A DNA stretch of 36,183 bases from a virus, in IMG/VR virus record IMGVR_UViG_3300034062_001898, positions 1 through 36,183 of that record; one strand, given 5' to 3'. A program made the position numbers and the translations under genes. Below are positions 23,827-29,765 of this stretch, in pieces. Within the stretch, counting starts at the first letter, position 1. Each line of letters starts with the position of its first letter. The notes under the pieces were generated by a model. The model was not told the origin of the DNA, searched no databases, and was given only the letters and a program-made list of their open reading frames with translations.

Positions 23827-24057
23827 ATGTCGCAACTATCTCCAGCCAAAGAAGTCGTCGCCAAATTAGGCGGCGTGCGTGCTACCGCACGCGTCTTGCA
23901 ACTTAATCCAAGCGCCGTATCGCGCTGGATGATGCCGCCGGAAAAGCGCGGCACGGGTGGGCACGTCCCGCAGCGGCACTGGGCCGCAATTCTTGAACAC
24001 GCAAAAAAGGAACGCATCAAGCTGCGCCTTGGCGATCTCGTCAACCTGCCGAAATAA
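23827..24057 (+). CDS. Cro/YdaS-like helix-turn-helix regulator
   Basis: 76 residues. A single helix-turn-helix covers residues 8-35 (VVAKLGGVRATARVLQLNPSAVSRW), then a loop (PEKRGTGGHVP) and a last helix (AAILEHAKKERI). The size and the loop with GGHVP are typical of Cro/YdaS-like proteins of temperate phages. It is divergent from the repressor and followed by the replication gene after 18 bases, the usual cro position. It should turn off repressor synthesis in lytic growth. Confidence 0.8.
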   Translation: MSQLSPAKEVVAKLGGVRATARVLQLNPSAVSRWMMPPEKRGTGGHVPQRHWAAILEHAKKERIKLRLGDLVNLPK

Positions 24058-24075
24058 TTTTCCGCGGGGGCGGGC

Positions 24076-26094
24076 ATGGTTACAAATTCAGAATTTCTCG
24101 AGGCCGTTTACGGCCCACTTGGCGCCGGCATTTACGGCTGGATTGCTTGCTTTCGTGGCGATCCGAATGGTGTCACAGCTGACGCCTGGGCTGGGCAGCC
24201 TTGGCTTGCAACGGCCAATCAGCGGCTACTGATCGACAAGAGAATTGACGACAACAATTATTACTCTGTTGCGCGCCTCGCGATGGGCGAAGGCAAGCCG
24301 CGCAGATCAAAGAATTGCTTCGACTCGCTCGCGGTGCTCGTGGCGGACGACGCAGATCCGAACGAACTAAACGGCACGCCGAGCTTTGTCATCGAGACTT
24401 CGCCGGGAAATCACCAGATCGGCGTGCTGCTCGATGAAACAGATTCTGCGACACGGAACGCGAAACTGATCGACGCCGTCATGCAGGCGATGGCGGACGC
24501 GCGACTAATACGCGCCGATTCGTCAGGTAATAACGCGGTGCGTTATTGCCGTGTTCCGGTGGGCACCAACGGCAAGGGCGGACGCAACACGCCGGTGCGC
24601 ATGGTGCAGTGGAATCCGAATGCTCGTTACACGCTCGAGGATGCGCTCGCGGTCTTCGGGCTCGACCTCGACGCAGTTCAAGCGCGAGTCGCGACTGTGG
24701 CGCCACGCGCTACGGACACCCCGAGCGATGCGGAGAATGGCGCGCTCATTCAACGCATTCTGAGCGGCGAAAGTTATCACGACCCGCTCGTCAAGCTCTC
24801 AGCCAAGCTCGTCGCCTCTGGCGCAAGCGGCGGGGCGGTCGTCAATTTGCTGCGGGGCGTCATGGACGCCGCGCGGCCAGGCTCACCCAGTGAGCTCGAG
24901 CGGTGGCAATCGCGGTACAACGAGATCCCGCGCATGGTGCAGGGCGCGGAGCGATTCCGGCCCGAGCCGCTGCCCGCGGTCACGATCAACCTCGGTCGCA
25001 AGCAGGAGCCCGCTCAGGGCGCGCTCGAGCCTGCGCCAATGGACTGGGGCAGCCTCGCTGGCACGATCCCAGAGCCCGCCACGTTTCGCTGGGCGGGGTG
25101 GTTGCCGGCACGCACGACGACGCTGCTCAGCGCCAACGGCGGCGTCGGTAAATCCAACCTCAGCCTGCAGCTCGCGGCAGCGCTTGCGCTCGGCGGGCGG
25201 TTCCTCGGGCACGAGCTCGAGCCGGCGAGGGTGCTTGTTATTAGCGCCGAGGATGAGGCGCGCACGGTGCACTTTCGCCTGGCGAACATCGTCGCCGACA
25301 TGGGCGCGTCACTGGCGGATCTCAACGATCGCCTGGTCGCGTACGACCTGACCCAGGTCGATTGCGTGATGTGGCGCGAGGGCGCACCGACGGCGCGCAT
25401 GCAGTGGCTCGCGGATGTTGCAGAGCAGCACCAGGCGCAGGTTTTGGTGATTGATAACAGCTCAGATGTGTTCAACGCCAACGAGAACGACCGAGCCGAG
25501 GTGCGTGGCTTTATGCGCGCGCTGAACTCGATTGCACACCACTCAGGCGCTGCGATCTTGCTGCTCGCTCACGTCGACAAGGCGAGCGTGCGCATGGGTG
25601 CTGGGCAGGACACCAACAGCACGTTCTCAGGCTCGACAGCCTGGAACAACTCCGCCCGCTCGCGCTGGGCGATGACGCGCGATACCGATCGCGTCGTCAC
25701 GTTGCGCCACGAGAAGTGCAACCTCGGCCCACTGCAGGAAGAGATCCGACTCGAGTTCGACCAGGCGGCCAAAGTATTCCGACAATTCGGCACCGTGCCG
25801 GGTTCTGTTTCGGATTCAATGTTGCGAAATTCGCAGCGCGTAACGATTCTCAAACTATTGGCAAGCGCGATCCGTGCCGGGCAGAAGCTCAGCCTGGCGG
25901 CGACGGCCAACAATAACGCCTACAAGGTGCTTGCGGGTAGTAAGGCATTCCCGCGCATTGCGCGCGGCGAGTTCTTCAGCATCCTCTATGACATGCAGCG
26001 CGAGGGGCTGATCGTCGAGCAGGAGTACGAGGCGAACCGGAAGAAGTACAAGGCGCTCGCGTTGAGCGCCGCGGGGGAGGAGGTGACGCTGTAG
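24076..26094 (+). CDS. Replication protein: RepB-like primase fused to RepA-like helicase
   Basis: 672 residues. Residues about 5-200 are a RepB-like primase domain, with FVIETSPGNHQ (residues 104-114) and the later RYCRVPVGTNGKGG motif. Residues about 330-560 are a RecA-fold helicase: Walker A GGVGKSN (355-361) and Walker B VLVIDNSSD (D460). Residues from 590 on are a winged-helix-like tail. The two activities are separate proteins in RSF1010-type plasmids and fused here, so one gene could prime and unwind. It stands in the early position after cro. Confidence 0.83.
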   Translation: MVTNSEFLEAVYGPLGAGIYGWIACFRGDPNGVTADAWAGQPWLATANQRLLIDKRIDDNNYYSVARLAMGEGKPRRSKNCFDSLAVLVADDADPNELNGTPSFVIETSPGNHQIGVLLDETDSATRNAKLIDAVMQAMADARLIRADSSGNNAVRYCRVPVGTNGKGGRNTPVRMVQWNPNARYTLEDALAVFGLDLDAVQARVATVAPRATDTPSDAENGALIQRILSGESYHDPLVKLSAKLVASGASGGAVVNLLRGVMDAARPGSPSELERWQSRYNEIPRMVQGAERFRPEPLPAVTINLGRKQEPAQGALEPAPMDWGSLAGTIPEPATFRWAGWLPARTTTLLSANGGVGKSNLSLQLAAALALGGRFLGHELEPARVLVISAEDEARTVHFRLANIVADMGASLADLNDRLVAYDLTQVDCVMWREGAPTARMQWLADVAEQHQAQVLVIDNSSDVFNANENDRAEVRGFMRALNSIAHHSGAAILLLAHVDKASVRMGAGQDTNSTFSGSTAWNNSARSRWAMTRDTDRVVTLRHEKCNLGPLQEEIRLEFDQAAKVFRQFGTVPGSVSDSMLRNSQRVTILKLLASAIRAGQKLSLAATANNNAYKVLAGSKAFPRIARGEFFSILYDMQREGLIVEQEYEANRKKYKALALSAAGEEVTL

Positions 26095-26107
26095 CGTATA
26101 ACGCTAC
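26091..26107. terminator. Hairpin holding the stop codons of two convergent genes
   Basis: GTAGCGT (26091-26097), loop ATA, ACGCTAC (26101-26107). The TAG of the primase gene (26092-26094) and the TAG of the - strand gene (26104-26106) are mirror images in the two arms. No T run follows on either strand, so intrinsic termination would be weak. The symmetric site may limit read-through between the two converging operons. Confidence 0.5.
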
Positions 26108-26388
26108 GCGTTACCCCTCGCACGGATGGCGGCGGCGCACTCTGATCCTGTCTTCTCCCGTCTTGCTTCTATTGCATGAAACACGAGACACCCCGGTATT
26201 CCATCGGGGCATGGAATCTGCATTTGATACGCCGTTTTTTCCTCACACACTTTCGCACACGCCTCCCGCTCGGCTGCGGCAACAAGGACGGCGAATTGCT
26301 CTAACTGCTCCTGTGATAACGTCCAAACCTGCGCGTTACTTGTGCTGACGGCTTTGGCCAGAAGCCTGTTGATGTCGTCGCGGGTCAT
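26104..26388 (-). CDS. Small conserved phage protein (AEREACAKVCE type)
   Basis: 94 residues. An N-terminal helix (TRDDINRLLAKA), a middle helix with AAEREACAKVCEE, and an end with CAAAIRARG. The AERE-x-CAKVCE and CAAAIRARG motifs recur in many small phage proteins of unknown role; the four Cys may bind metal. The ATG at 26388 overlaps the stop of the next gene by four bases (ATGA), which makes it better than the TTG at 26403. It is last in the small-gene operon. Confidence 0.65.
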   Translation of the reverse strand: MTRDDINRLLAKAVSTSNAQVWTLSQEQLEQFAVLVAAAEREACAKVCEEKTAYQMQIPCPDGIPGCLVFHAIEARREKTGSECAAAIRARGNA

Positions 26389-26612
26389 GGCCGCATCATC
26401 CAAGGCGGTACGCGCGGCTTCACGCGCTTTTTCTCTCGTGCCATACGCTTTTTATGCTTATCCAACGCGGCGCGGAGGTTGTTCAACGATGCGACAGCGG
26501 CTTCAGTGACGCTTAGCGGTGCGAGGGTCTGCCAACCGCTCACGACTTCAGTGCAATGCTCAAGCACATCCTCTGCGGCTTTGCGTAGGTCGGTCATGTC
26601 GTCGCGGGTCAC
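26385..26612 (-). CDS. Small hypothetical protein of the - strand operon
   Basis: 75 residues. A helical first half (DLRKAAEDVLEHCTEVVSGWQTL) and a very basic end (DKHKKRMAREKKRVKPRVPP) that could bind nucleic acid. The GTG at 26612 has GGAG upstream and overlaps the previous stop by four bases (GTGA). Its first five codons match those of the next gene (MTRDD) over 16 identical bases. No family recognised. Confidence 0.6.
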   Translation of the reverse strand: MTRDDMTDLRKAAEDVLEHCTEVVSGWQTLAPLSVTEAAVASLNNLRAALDKHKKRMAREKKRVKPRVPPWMMRP

Positions 26613-26803
26613 GGCTCCATCTCCAGGTGTTTTGTTTTCTCGCGCTCGGTCGCAAGCTCAATGCGAAGCTGAGCAATCTCGCTCAGGTAGCTGATGATCC
26701 GGTCGCGCAGCTCGCGGATCTCGGCGCGGTACTCGGCGCTGGTGTGCGAGCGTGAGTCCCACTCGCGTACCCACGAGCCGGGTTCTGACTGATCGTCGAT
26801 CAT
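26609..26803 (-). CDS. Small coiled-coil protein
   Basis: 64 residues. After 18 polar residues it is one charged heptad-rich helix (AEIRELRDRIISYLSEIAQLRIELATEREKT), likely a dimeric coiled coil. GGAGG lies seven bases before the ATG. It overlaps the gene on each side by four bases. No family recognised; it may be a partner for another protein in the operon. Confidence 0.62.
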   Translation of the reverse strand: MIDDQSEPGSWVREWDSRSHTSAEYRAEIRELRDRIISYLSEIAQLRIELATEREKTKHLEMEP

Positions 26804-27351
26804 TCGCGATCCTCCGCGCTAAACCAGCCACGCTGACGTTTGAGGTAGGTCGGCCACTCGAGCTTGTCGACGAACGAGCGGTCATCGACCAGCACCTGGT
26901 TGGTGGGCTGCGACGTGTAGCGGCCGTTGTCGAGCGCGATGAAATAGAATTCTTTGGACTGCTCTGGCGCTGCGCTGAACGCGTCGCCGACTGGCACAAG
27001 CGTGAAGACGTACATGCCGTCGTGCTCTTCGCCGTTTTGCAGCTTGACGCGCGCGTTCATCGCCTGCAGGAACGGGTACTCGATCATGGCGAACTGCCAC
27101 CCATACGCGTCCCAGGTCTGGGCGTCGGCGGGCGTCCAGGGCGCTGCGTCTTTGCGCGTGGCGATTTTGTGCAGCGGCACGTTGCGGTACACGGCGCCGT
27201 TCTCGAGCAGGATGTGGCACCCGAACGCGCGGCCAGGGTAAGACGTGATCGCGAACCAGACGCCGCGTATCCAGTCGTGTTTGCCGATTGCATCGGGCTC
27301 GAGCCAAACGTACTGATGGACGGGGAGGGAACCAGAGTGTGTGTAGAGCAT
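26800..27351 (-). CDS. Conserved phage protein of unknown function
   Basis: 183 residues, the largest in this operon. Strand-rich with many aromatic residues. SGSLPVHQYVWLEPDAIGKHDW, ITSYPGRAFGCHILLENGAVYRNVPLHKIA and YGWQFAMIEYPFL are motifs I recognise from a family widespread in phages of Pseudomonadota. No catalytic role is known. The start at 27351 (MLYTHSG) is chosen over a GTG at 27372; GAGG stands 12 bases upstream. The stop overlaps the next gene (ATGA). Confidence 0.7.
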   Translation of the reverse strand: MLYTHSGSLPVHQYVWLEPDAIGKHDWIRGVWFAITSYPGRAFGCHILLENGAVYRNVPLHKIATRKDAAPWTPADAQTWDAYGWQFAMIEYPFLQAMNARVKLQNGEEHDGMYVFTLVPVGDAFSAAPEQSKEFYFIALDNGRYTSQPTNQVLVDDRSFVDKLEWPTYLKRQRGWFSAEDRE

Positions 27352-27430
27352 ATAGTTGCTGCCTCGCACCACCGGGGCAGCTCTCGGTCTCTAGGGGTTA
27401 CTCGGTGCGTGAGCGGGCCGTGGCAGGAGG

Positions 27431-27568
27431 TCAGTGCTTCACGGCTTTAAGTTGTTCCAGTTCGCGCTCGAGGCGTCGGACCTCGGCGCGCAGTTGCATC
27501 TCTCGAGCGACGGCCTCGCAGAGCTGGCGCAAGAGGCCACGCATGGCAGCGCGCGCGTCAGAGTTCAT
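27431..27568 (-). CDS. Very small coiled-coil protein (45 residues)
   Basis: 45 residues, nearly all helix (LRQLCEAVAREMQLRAEVRRLERELEQLK), with clear heptads. A longer frame runs upstream to 27730, but its first 54 residues are the low-complexity antisense-type sequence of the neighbour; the ATG at 27568 starts 11 bases inside the end of the 58-residue gene, fitting the overlap style of this operon. Function unknown. Confidence 0.58.
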   Translation of the reverse strand: MNSDARAAMRGLLRQLCEAVAREMQLRAEVRRLERELEQLKAVKH

Positions 27569-27734
27569 GCGACACTTTCTCAAGCGAGGCGGCGACGGCT
27601 TCGATTGCGTAACCCATGCCGAGCAGAAAGTGCGCAAAAGCCTGCACGGCCTCGTCGCTCGTGGTGTGCTCGTCGAGCTTGGTCTCGACGCTGTAGTGGT
27701 CGGTGTGGCCGGTAAGGGTGATGAAGTCATTCAT
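27558..27734 (-). CDS. Small acidic protein (58 residues)
   Basis: 58 residues, just below usual ORF cut-offs. It opens with NDFITLTGHTDHYSVET, a strand pair, followed by helices (TSDEAVQAFAHFLLGMGYAIEAVAASLEKV). The start overlaps the stop of the membrane protein gene by eight bases, and its stop overlaps the 45-residue gene by 11. The balanced composition and the overlaps on both sides favour this frame over the 99-residue one that covers the same DNA. No family recognised. Confidence 0.68.
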   Translation of the reverse strand: MNDFITLTGHTDHYSVETKLDEHTTSDEAVQAFAHFLLGMGYAIEAVAASLEKVSHEL

Positions 27735-27981
27735 GGCGATAGCCCCACTTCACAGCCGGGCGGCTGTCGTGCAGCACCCACTTGTCGCCGAGGTTGCGTA
27801 GTGCCTGGCGGCGCTTGGCCTGGAGCTTGCGCAGCTGCTCGCGGTCTGGCTCGTAGCGGCCGCCGGTGCGGGGCTCGCCGTGGCGCCAAAACACGTCGTA
27901 AAAGAACCAGGCGAGCAATAGTGCCGACGAGATCGCAGAGACGATCGTGGCGACGAGGTAGAACGATTCCCAAAAACTCAT
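27727..27981 (-). CDS. Small membrane protein with basic cytosolic tail
   Basis: 84 residues. One membrane segment covers about residues 7-30 (YLVATIVSAISSALLLAWFFYDVFW). The rest is a basic helix (DREQLRKLQAKRRQALRNLGDKW) that should face the cytosol. GAGGAA lies six bases before the ATG at 27981; the upstream extension to 28050 lacks a site. It belongs to the small-gene operon. Function unknown. Confidence 0.7.
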   Translation of the reverse strand: MSFWESFYLVATIVSAISSALLLAWFFYDVFWRHGEPRTGGRYEPDREQLRKLQAKRRQALRNLGDKWVLHDSRPAVKWGYRHE

Positions 27982-27991
27982 GGCGGGTTCC

Positions 27992-28180
27992 TCAGTAGTT
28001 GCATTTGAGCTCGGCCACCATCGACTCGAGCGTTTTGATGCGCGCCTCAAGCAACTCGATGACGCGTTGTTGGTTGTCGATCAGTCGCGCCTGGACGACG
28101 GCGAGCGTGTCTGCGCGCTCGACCGCCTCGCGCAGGGCAGCGACCTTGGCCGGGTTGGGTGTGTTGATGTGTTCTCTCAT
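27992..28180 (-). CDS. Small coiled-coil protein
   Basis: 62 residues, almost entirely helical (VAALREAVERADTLAVVQARLIDNQQRVIELLEARIKTLESM). The ATG at 28180 has no good ribosome site; a GTG at 28222 would add 14 residues read through a 13-base dyad at 28187-28199. The start is therefore unsure. It lies ten bases before the membrane protein gene. Function unknown. Confidence 0.6.
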   Translation of the reverse strand: MREHINTPNPAKVAALREAVERADTLAVVQARLIDNQQRVIELLEARIKTLESMVAELKCNY

Positions 28181-28186
28181 ACGCAG

Positions 28187-28199
28187 TGCGAATATCGCA
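28187..28199. promoter_or_regulatory. Candidate operator dyad TGCGA-ATA-TCGCA
   Basis: A perfect five-base inverted repeat with a three-base spacer. One-mismatch copies lie at 23089-23101 (over the leftward promoter -35) and 29141-29153 (before the terminase small subunit). All three are next to gene starts or promoters. Which protein binds is unknown. Confidence 0.45.
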
Positions 28200-28400
28200 T
28201 CAGTCGGTGTAAAAAAGAACACGCGCGGTGCCGCTCAGGTACCGCTCGACGTGCGTGCCGAACGAGTCGTGATCCAATCCGGCACGCTCGACGTACTCAA
28301 CGAGCTCGCGGTCGGTCACGTCGTCGGCGTGTACACATAGCGTGTGTACGTTCTTGCCGTAGCGCGATTCGCGGCCGCGGTATTCGATGCGGTCACTCAC
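28200..28400 (-). CDS. Small hypothetical protein of the - strand operon
   Basis: 66 residues with a GTG start at 28400 that overlaps the previous stop by eight bases; a TTG at 28412 is less likely. Basic N-terminal part (RIEYRGRESRYGKNVHTL), then an acidic helix (DDVTDRELVEYVERAGL) and a terminal strand (GTARVLFYT). No family recognised. Its place as second gene in the operon suggests early expression. Confidence 0.6.
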   Translation of the reverse strand: MSDRIEYRGRESRYGKNVHTLCVHADDVTDRELVEYVERAGLDHDSFGTHVERYLSGTARVLFYTD

Positions 28401-28605
28401 AGGGGATCTCAAGCTGGTCCATGCGGGCGCAGGCGCGGCTCAGGGCGTGGGCAATCTCGTTGTGGTCAAGGTGCTCCAGGCTTTTCGCCCAGTGCCCTTC
28501 GGCAATGAGCTCGAGGAGCACAAACGCCGCCTCGGCGCGATCGCAGCAGGCGATCTCGGCGAGCTGAGCGAGGTCCATGCGGGGGCTAATGGCGGTCACT
28601 TTCAT
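28393..28605 (-). CDS. Small helical protein, first gene of the - strand operon
   Basis: 70 residues, all helical, with four Cys (ACCDR, RACARM, EIPCE). AGGGGAGG stands nine bases before the ATG, the strongest ribosome site in the operon, as suits the first gene. The promoter at 28666-28694 lies some 60 bases upstream. The helices (LAQLAEIACC, AAFVLLELIAEGHW) may form a bundle. No family recognised. Confidence 0.66.
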   Translation of the reverse strand: MKVTAISPRMDLAQLAEIACCDRAEAAFVLLELIAEGHWAKSLEHLDHNEIAHALSRACARMDQLEIPCE

Positions 28606-28665
28606 GTTGTTTTCCTCCCCTGGTGTTGCGTCGTTAGTAGTCGGAAATGCATCCGATATGGGTAC

Positions 28666-28694
28666 ATATTATGTTCGGTATCGCACATTGGCAA
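28666..28694 (-). promoter_or_regulatory. Promoter for the - strand small-gene operon
   Basis: On the - strand: TTGCCA (-35, 28694-28689), 17-base spacer, TAATAT (-10, 28671-28666). Upstream (28700-28735) is AT-rich and may act as an UP element. It faces the strong ribosome site of the first gene at 28605. No other good promoter lies in this gap. Confidence 0.62.
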
Positions 28695-28821
28695 TGAGAA
28701 AATCACAACATCACAAAAATTATTTTTGAATGTGCGCTAGATCACTTTGGGCAATTAGGTTGCGCGCTCGCTGTCGTGCGCATGCGGCCGCTATAGCGAT
28801 CGCAGGCAGTCGCAGCAGGGC

Positions 28822-28864
28822 GGGGGATGGCATGGCCCGCGCGTCCAGCGCGGGGCCATCCCCC
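28822..28864. other. Strong GC-rich hairpin or cruciform
   Basis: An outer stem of ten perfect pairs (28822-28831 with 28855-28864), a four-base bulge (ATGG), an inner stem of seven pairs (28836-28842 with 28848-28854) and a five-base loop. No T run follows on either strand, so it is not a simple terminator. In a supercoiled circle it could extrude as a cruciform. Confidence 0.7.
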
Positions 28865-28988
28865 CTGCGAGGGGCAAAAAGGGGTCGAAAAAAGTGCGCG
28901 CGCTCGCATCTAGTAGGGGTGTGGGGAGCAGGAGCAAACTTTGTTGCAGAGTGCGGCGTGGTAGGGTGCGGGGCAGAGGAGGTGCTCG

Positions 28989-29132
28989 ATGAGTGAGCAG
29001 GACAAGGAGATCTGGGCCTGGACGATTGGCGGTATTGCCGCGGTCGTGCTCGGCCTGCCGGCGCTCGGGTTCGTGGCGTATTGGGTCGCGGCGCTGTTCA
29101 TGTTTGGATGGCGACTAGCGTCGGGGTTGTAA
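28989..29132 (+). CDS. Small membrane protein before terminase (47 residues)
   Basis: 47 residues. Two hydrophobic stretches (TIGGIAAVVLGLPALGFVAYW, then VAALFMFGW) follow an acidic start (SEQDKE). GAGGAGG stands six bases before the ATG, one of the best ribosome sites in the genome. It is the first gene on the late strand after the non-coding region. Function unknown; a membrane role at the start of late expression or superinfection exclusion are options. Confidence 0.72.
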   Translation: MSEQDKEIWAWTIGGIAAVVLGLPALGFVAYWVAALFMFGWRLASGL

Positions 29133-29176
29133 CAGCACGTTGCGAATAGCGCATCGCAGTGGCAGACTCGCCACGC

Positions 29177-29713
29177 ATGAGCGCGGTCGCGACCGAGATT
29201 TCAGAAACTGCCATTAAACCTACGGAGAGCCCGCCAGCGCCGGCCAAGCGCCCCCGCGTGGGCACAGGCGTGCCCGGCCCAGGCCGCCCCAAAGGCTCTC
29301 AGGATCGCATTACACGCACGATTAAGGACGCGATCGAGATCGCCGCGCGCGACTGCCACCCGCACGGCTTGGCCGGCTGGCTGATCGAGCGCGCCCAGGG
29401 CGGCGTACAGGACCGGCAGATCTTCGCGACGATGGTCGCCAAGGTGATCCCCGCACAGCTGCAGGCACAGGTAGACGGGGCAATAGTTGTGCAATTGCCT
29501 TGGCTACAGGGGCGCAATGTAGGGGGCAATGGCACGTTTACGGCACAATCGCGAGACATCGATGCGCAAGTCATTGATGTGACAGTAGAAAAGGGTGGAG
29601 CTCTTCGGGTTGGAGACCCGAGGCCAGCCCTCGAGGCGCCTGCCGGGCCGGCCGACCGCGCATTTCCTGACCCCCACCCCCCATTCGATCGGCAGGCGGG
29701 GGGTCGCGAGTAG
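29177..29713 (+). CDS. terS: Terminase small subunit candidate
   Basis: 178 residues. It would recognise phage DNA at the packaging site. After a Pro/Ala-rich start it carries a basic VGTGVPGPGRPKGSQDRITR motif, an AT-hook-like entry of many small terminases, then helices (TIKDAIEIAARD, GLAGWLIERAQGG, RQIFATMVAKVIPAQLQAQV) and a low-complexity tail. It sits right before the large subunit. No ribosome site is clear for the ATG at 29177; a GTG at 29159 is the alternative. A short hairpin (29159-29174) and an operator-like dyad lie just upstream. Confidence 0.68.
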   Translation: MSAVATEISETAIKPTESPPAPAKRPRVGTGVPGPGRPKGSQDRITRTIKDAIEIAARDCHPHGLAGWLIERAQGGVQDRQIFATMVAKVIPAQLQAQVDGAIVVQLPWLQGRNVGGNGTFTAQSRDIDAQVIDVTVEKGGALRVGDPRPALEAPAGPADRAFPDPHPPFDRQAGGRE

Positions 29714-29765
29714 AGGGGCCCCGCCGCCCTTCTCTCGCATTCCAAAAAAGGGGTGTTGAGAAAAA

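Larger units (their letters stand above)
28606..28988. other. Non-coding divergent region, candidate origin or packaging site
   Basis: 383 bases without a gene. It carries the promoter of the leftward small-gene operon, an AT-rich part (about 28696-28735, with AAAAATTATTTTT) that could be an UP element or melting site, several short palindromes (GCTATAGC, GCGATCGC near 28791-28803) and a very stable hairpin at 28822-28864. No repeated iterons or DnaA boxes were found. Its place just before the terminase genes also suits a pac or cos site. Confidence 0.5.
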
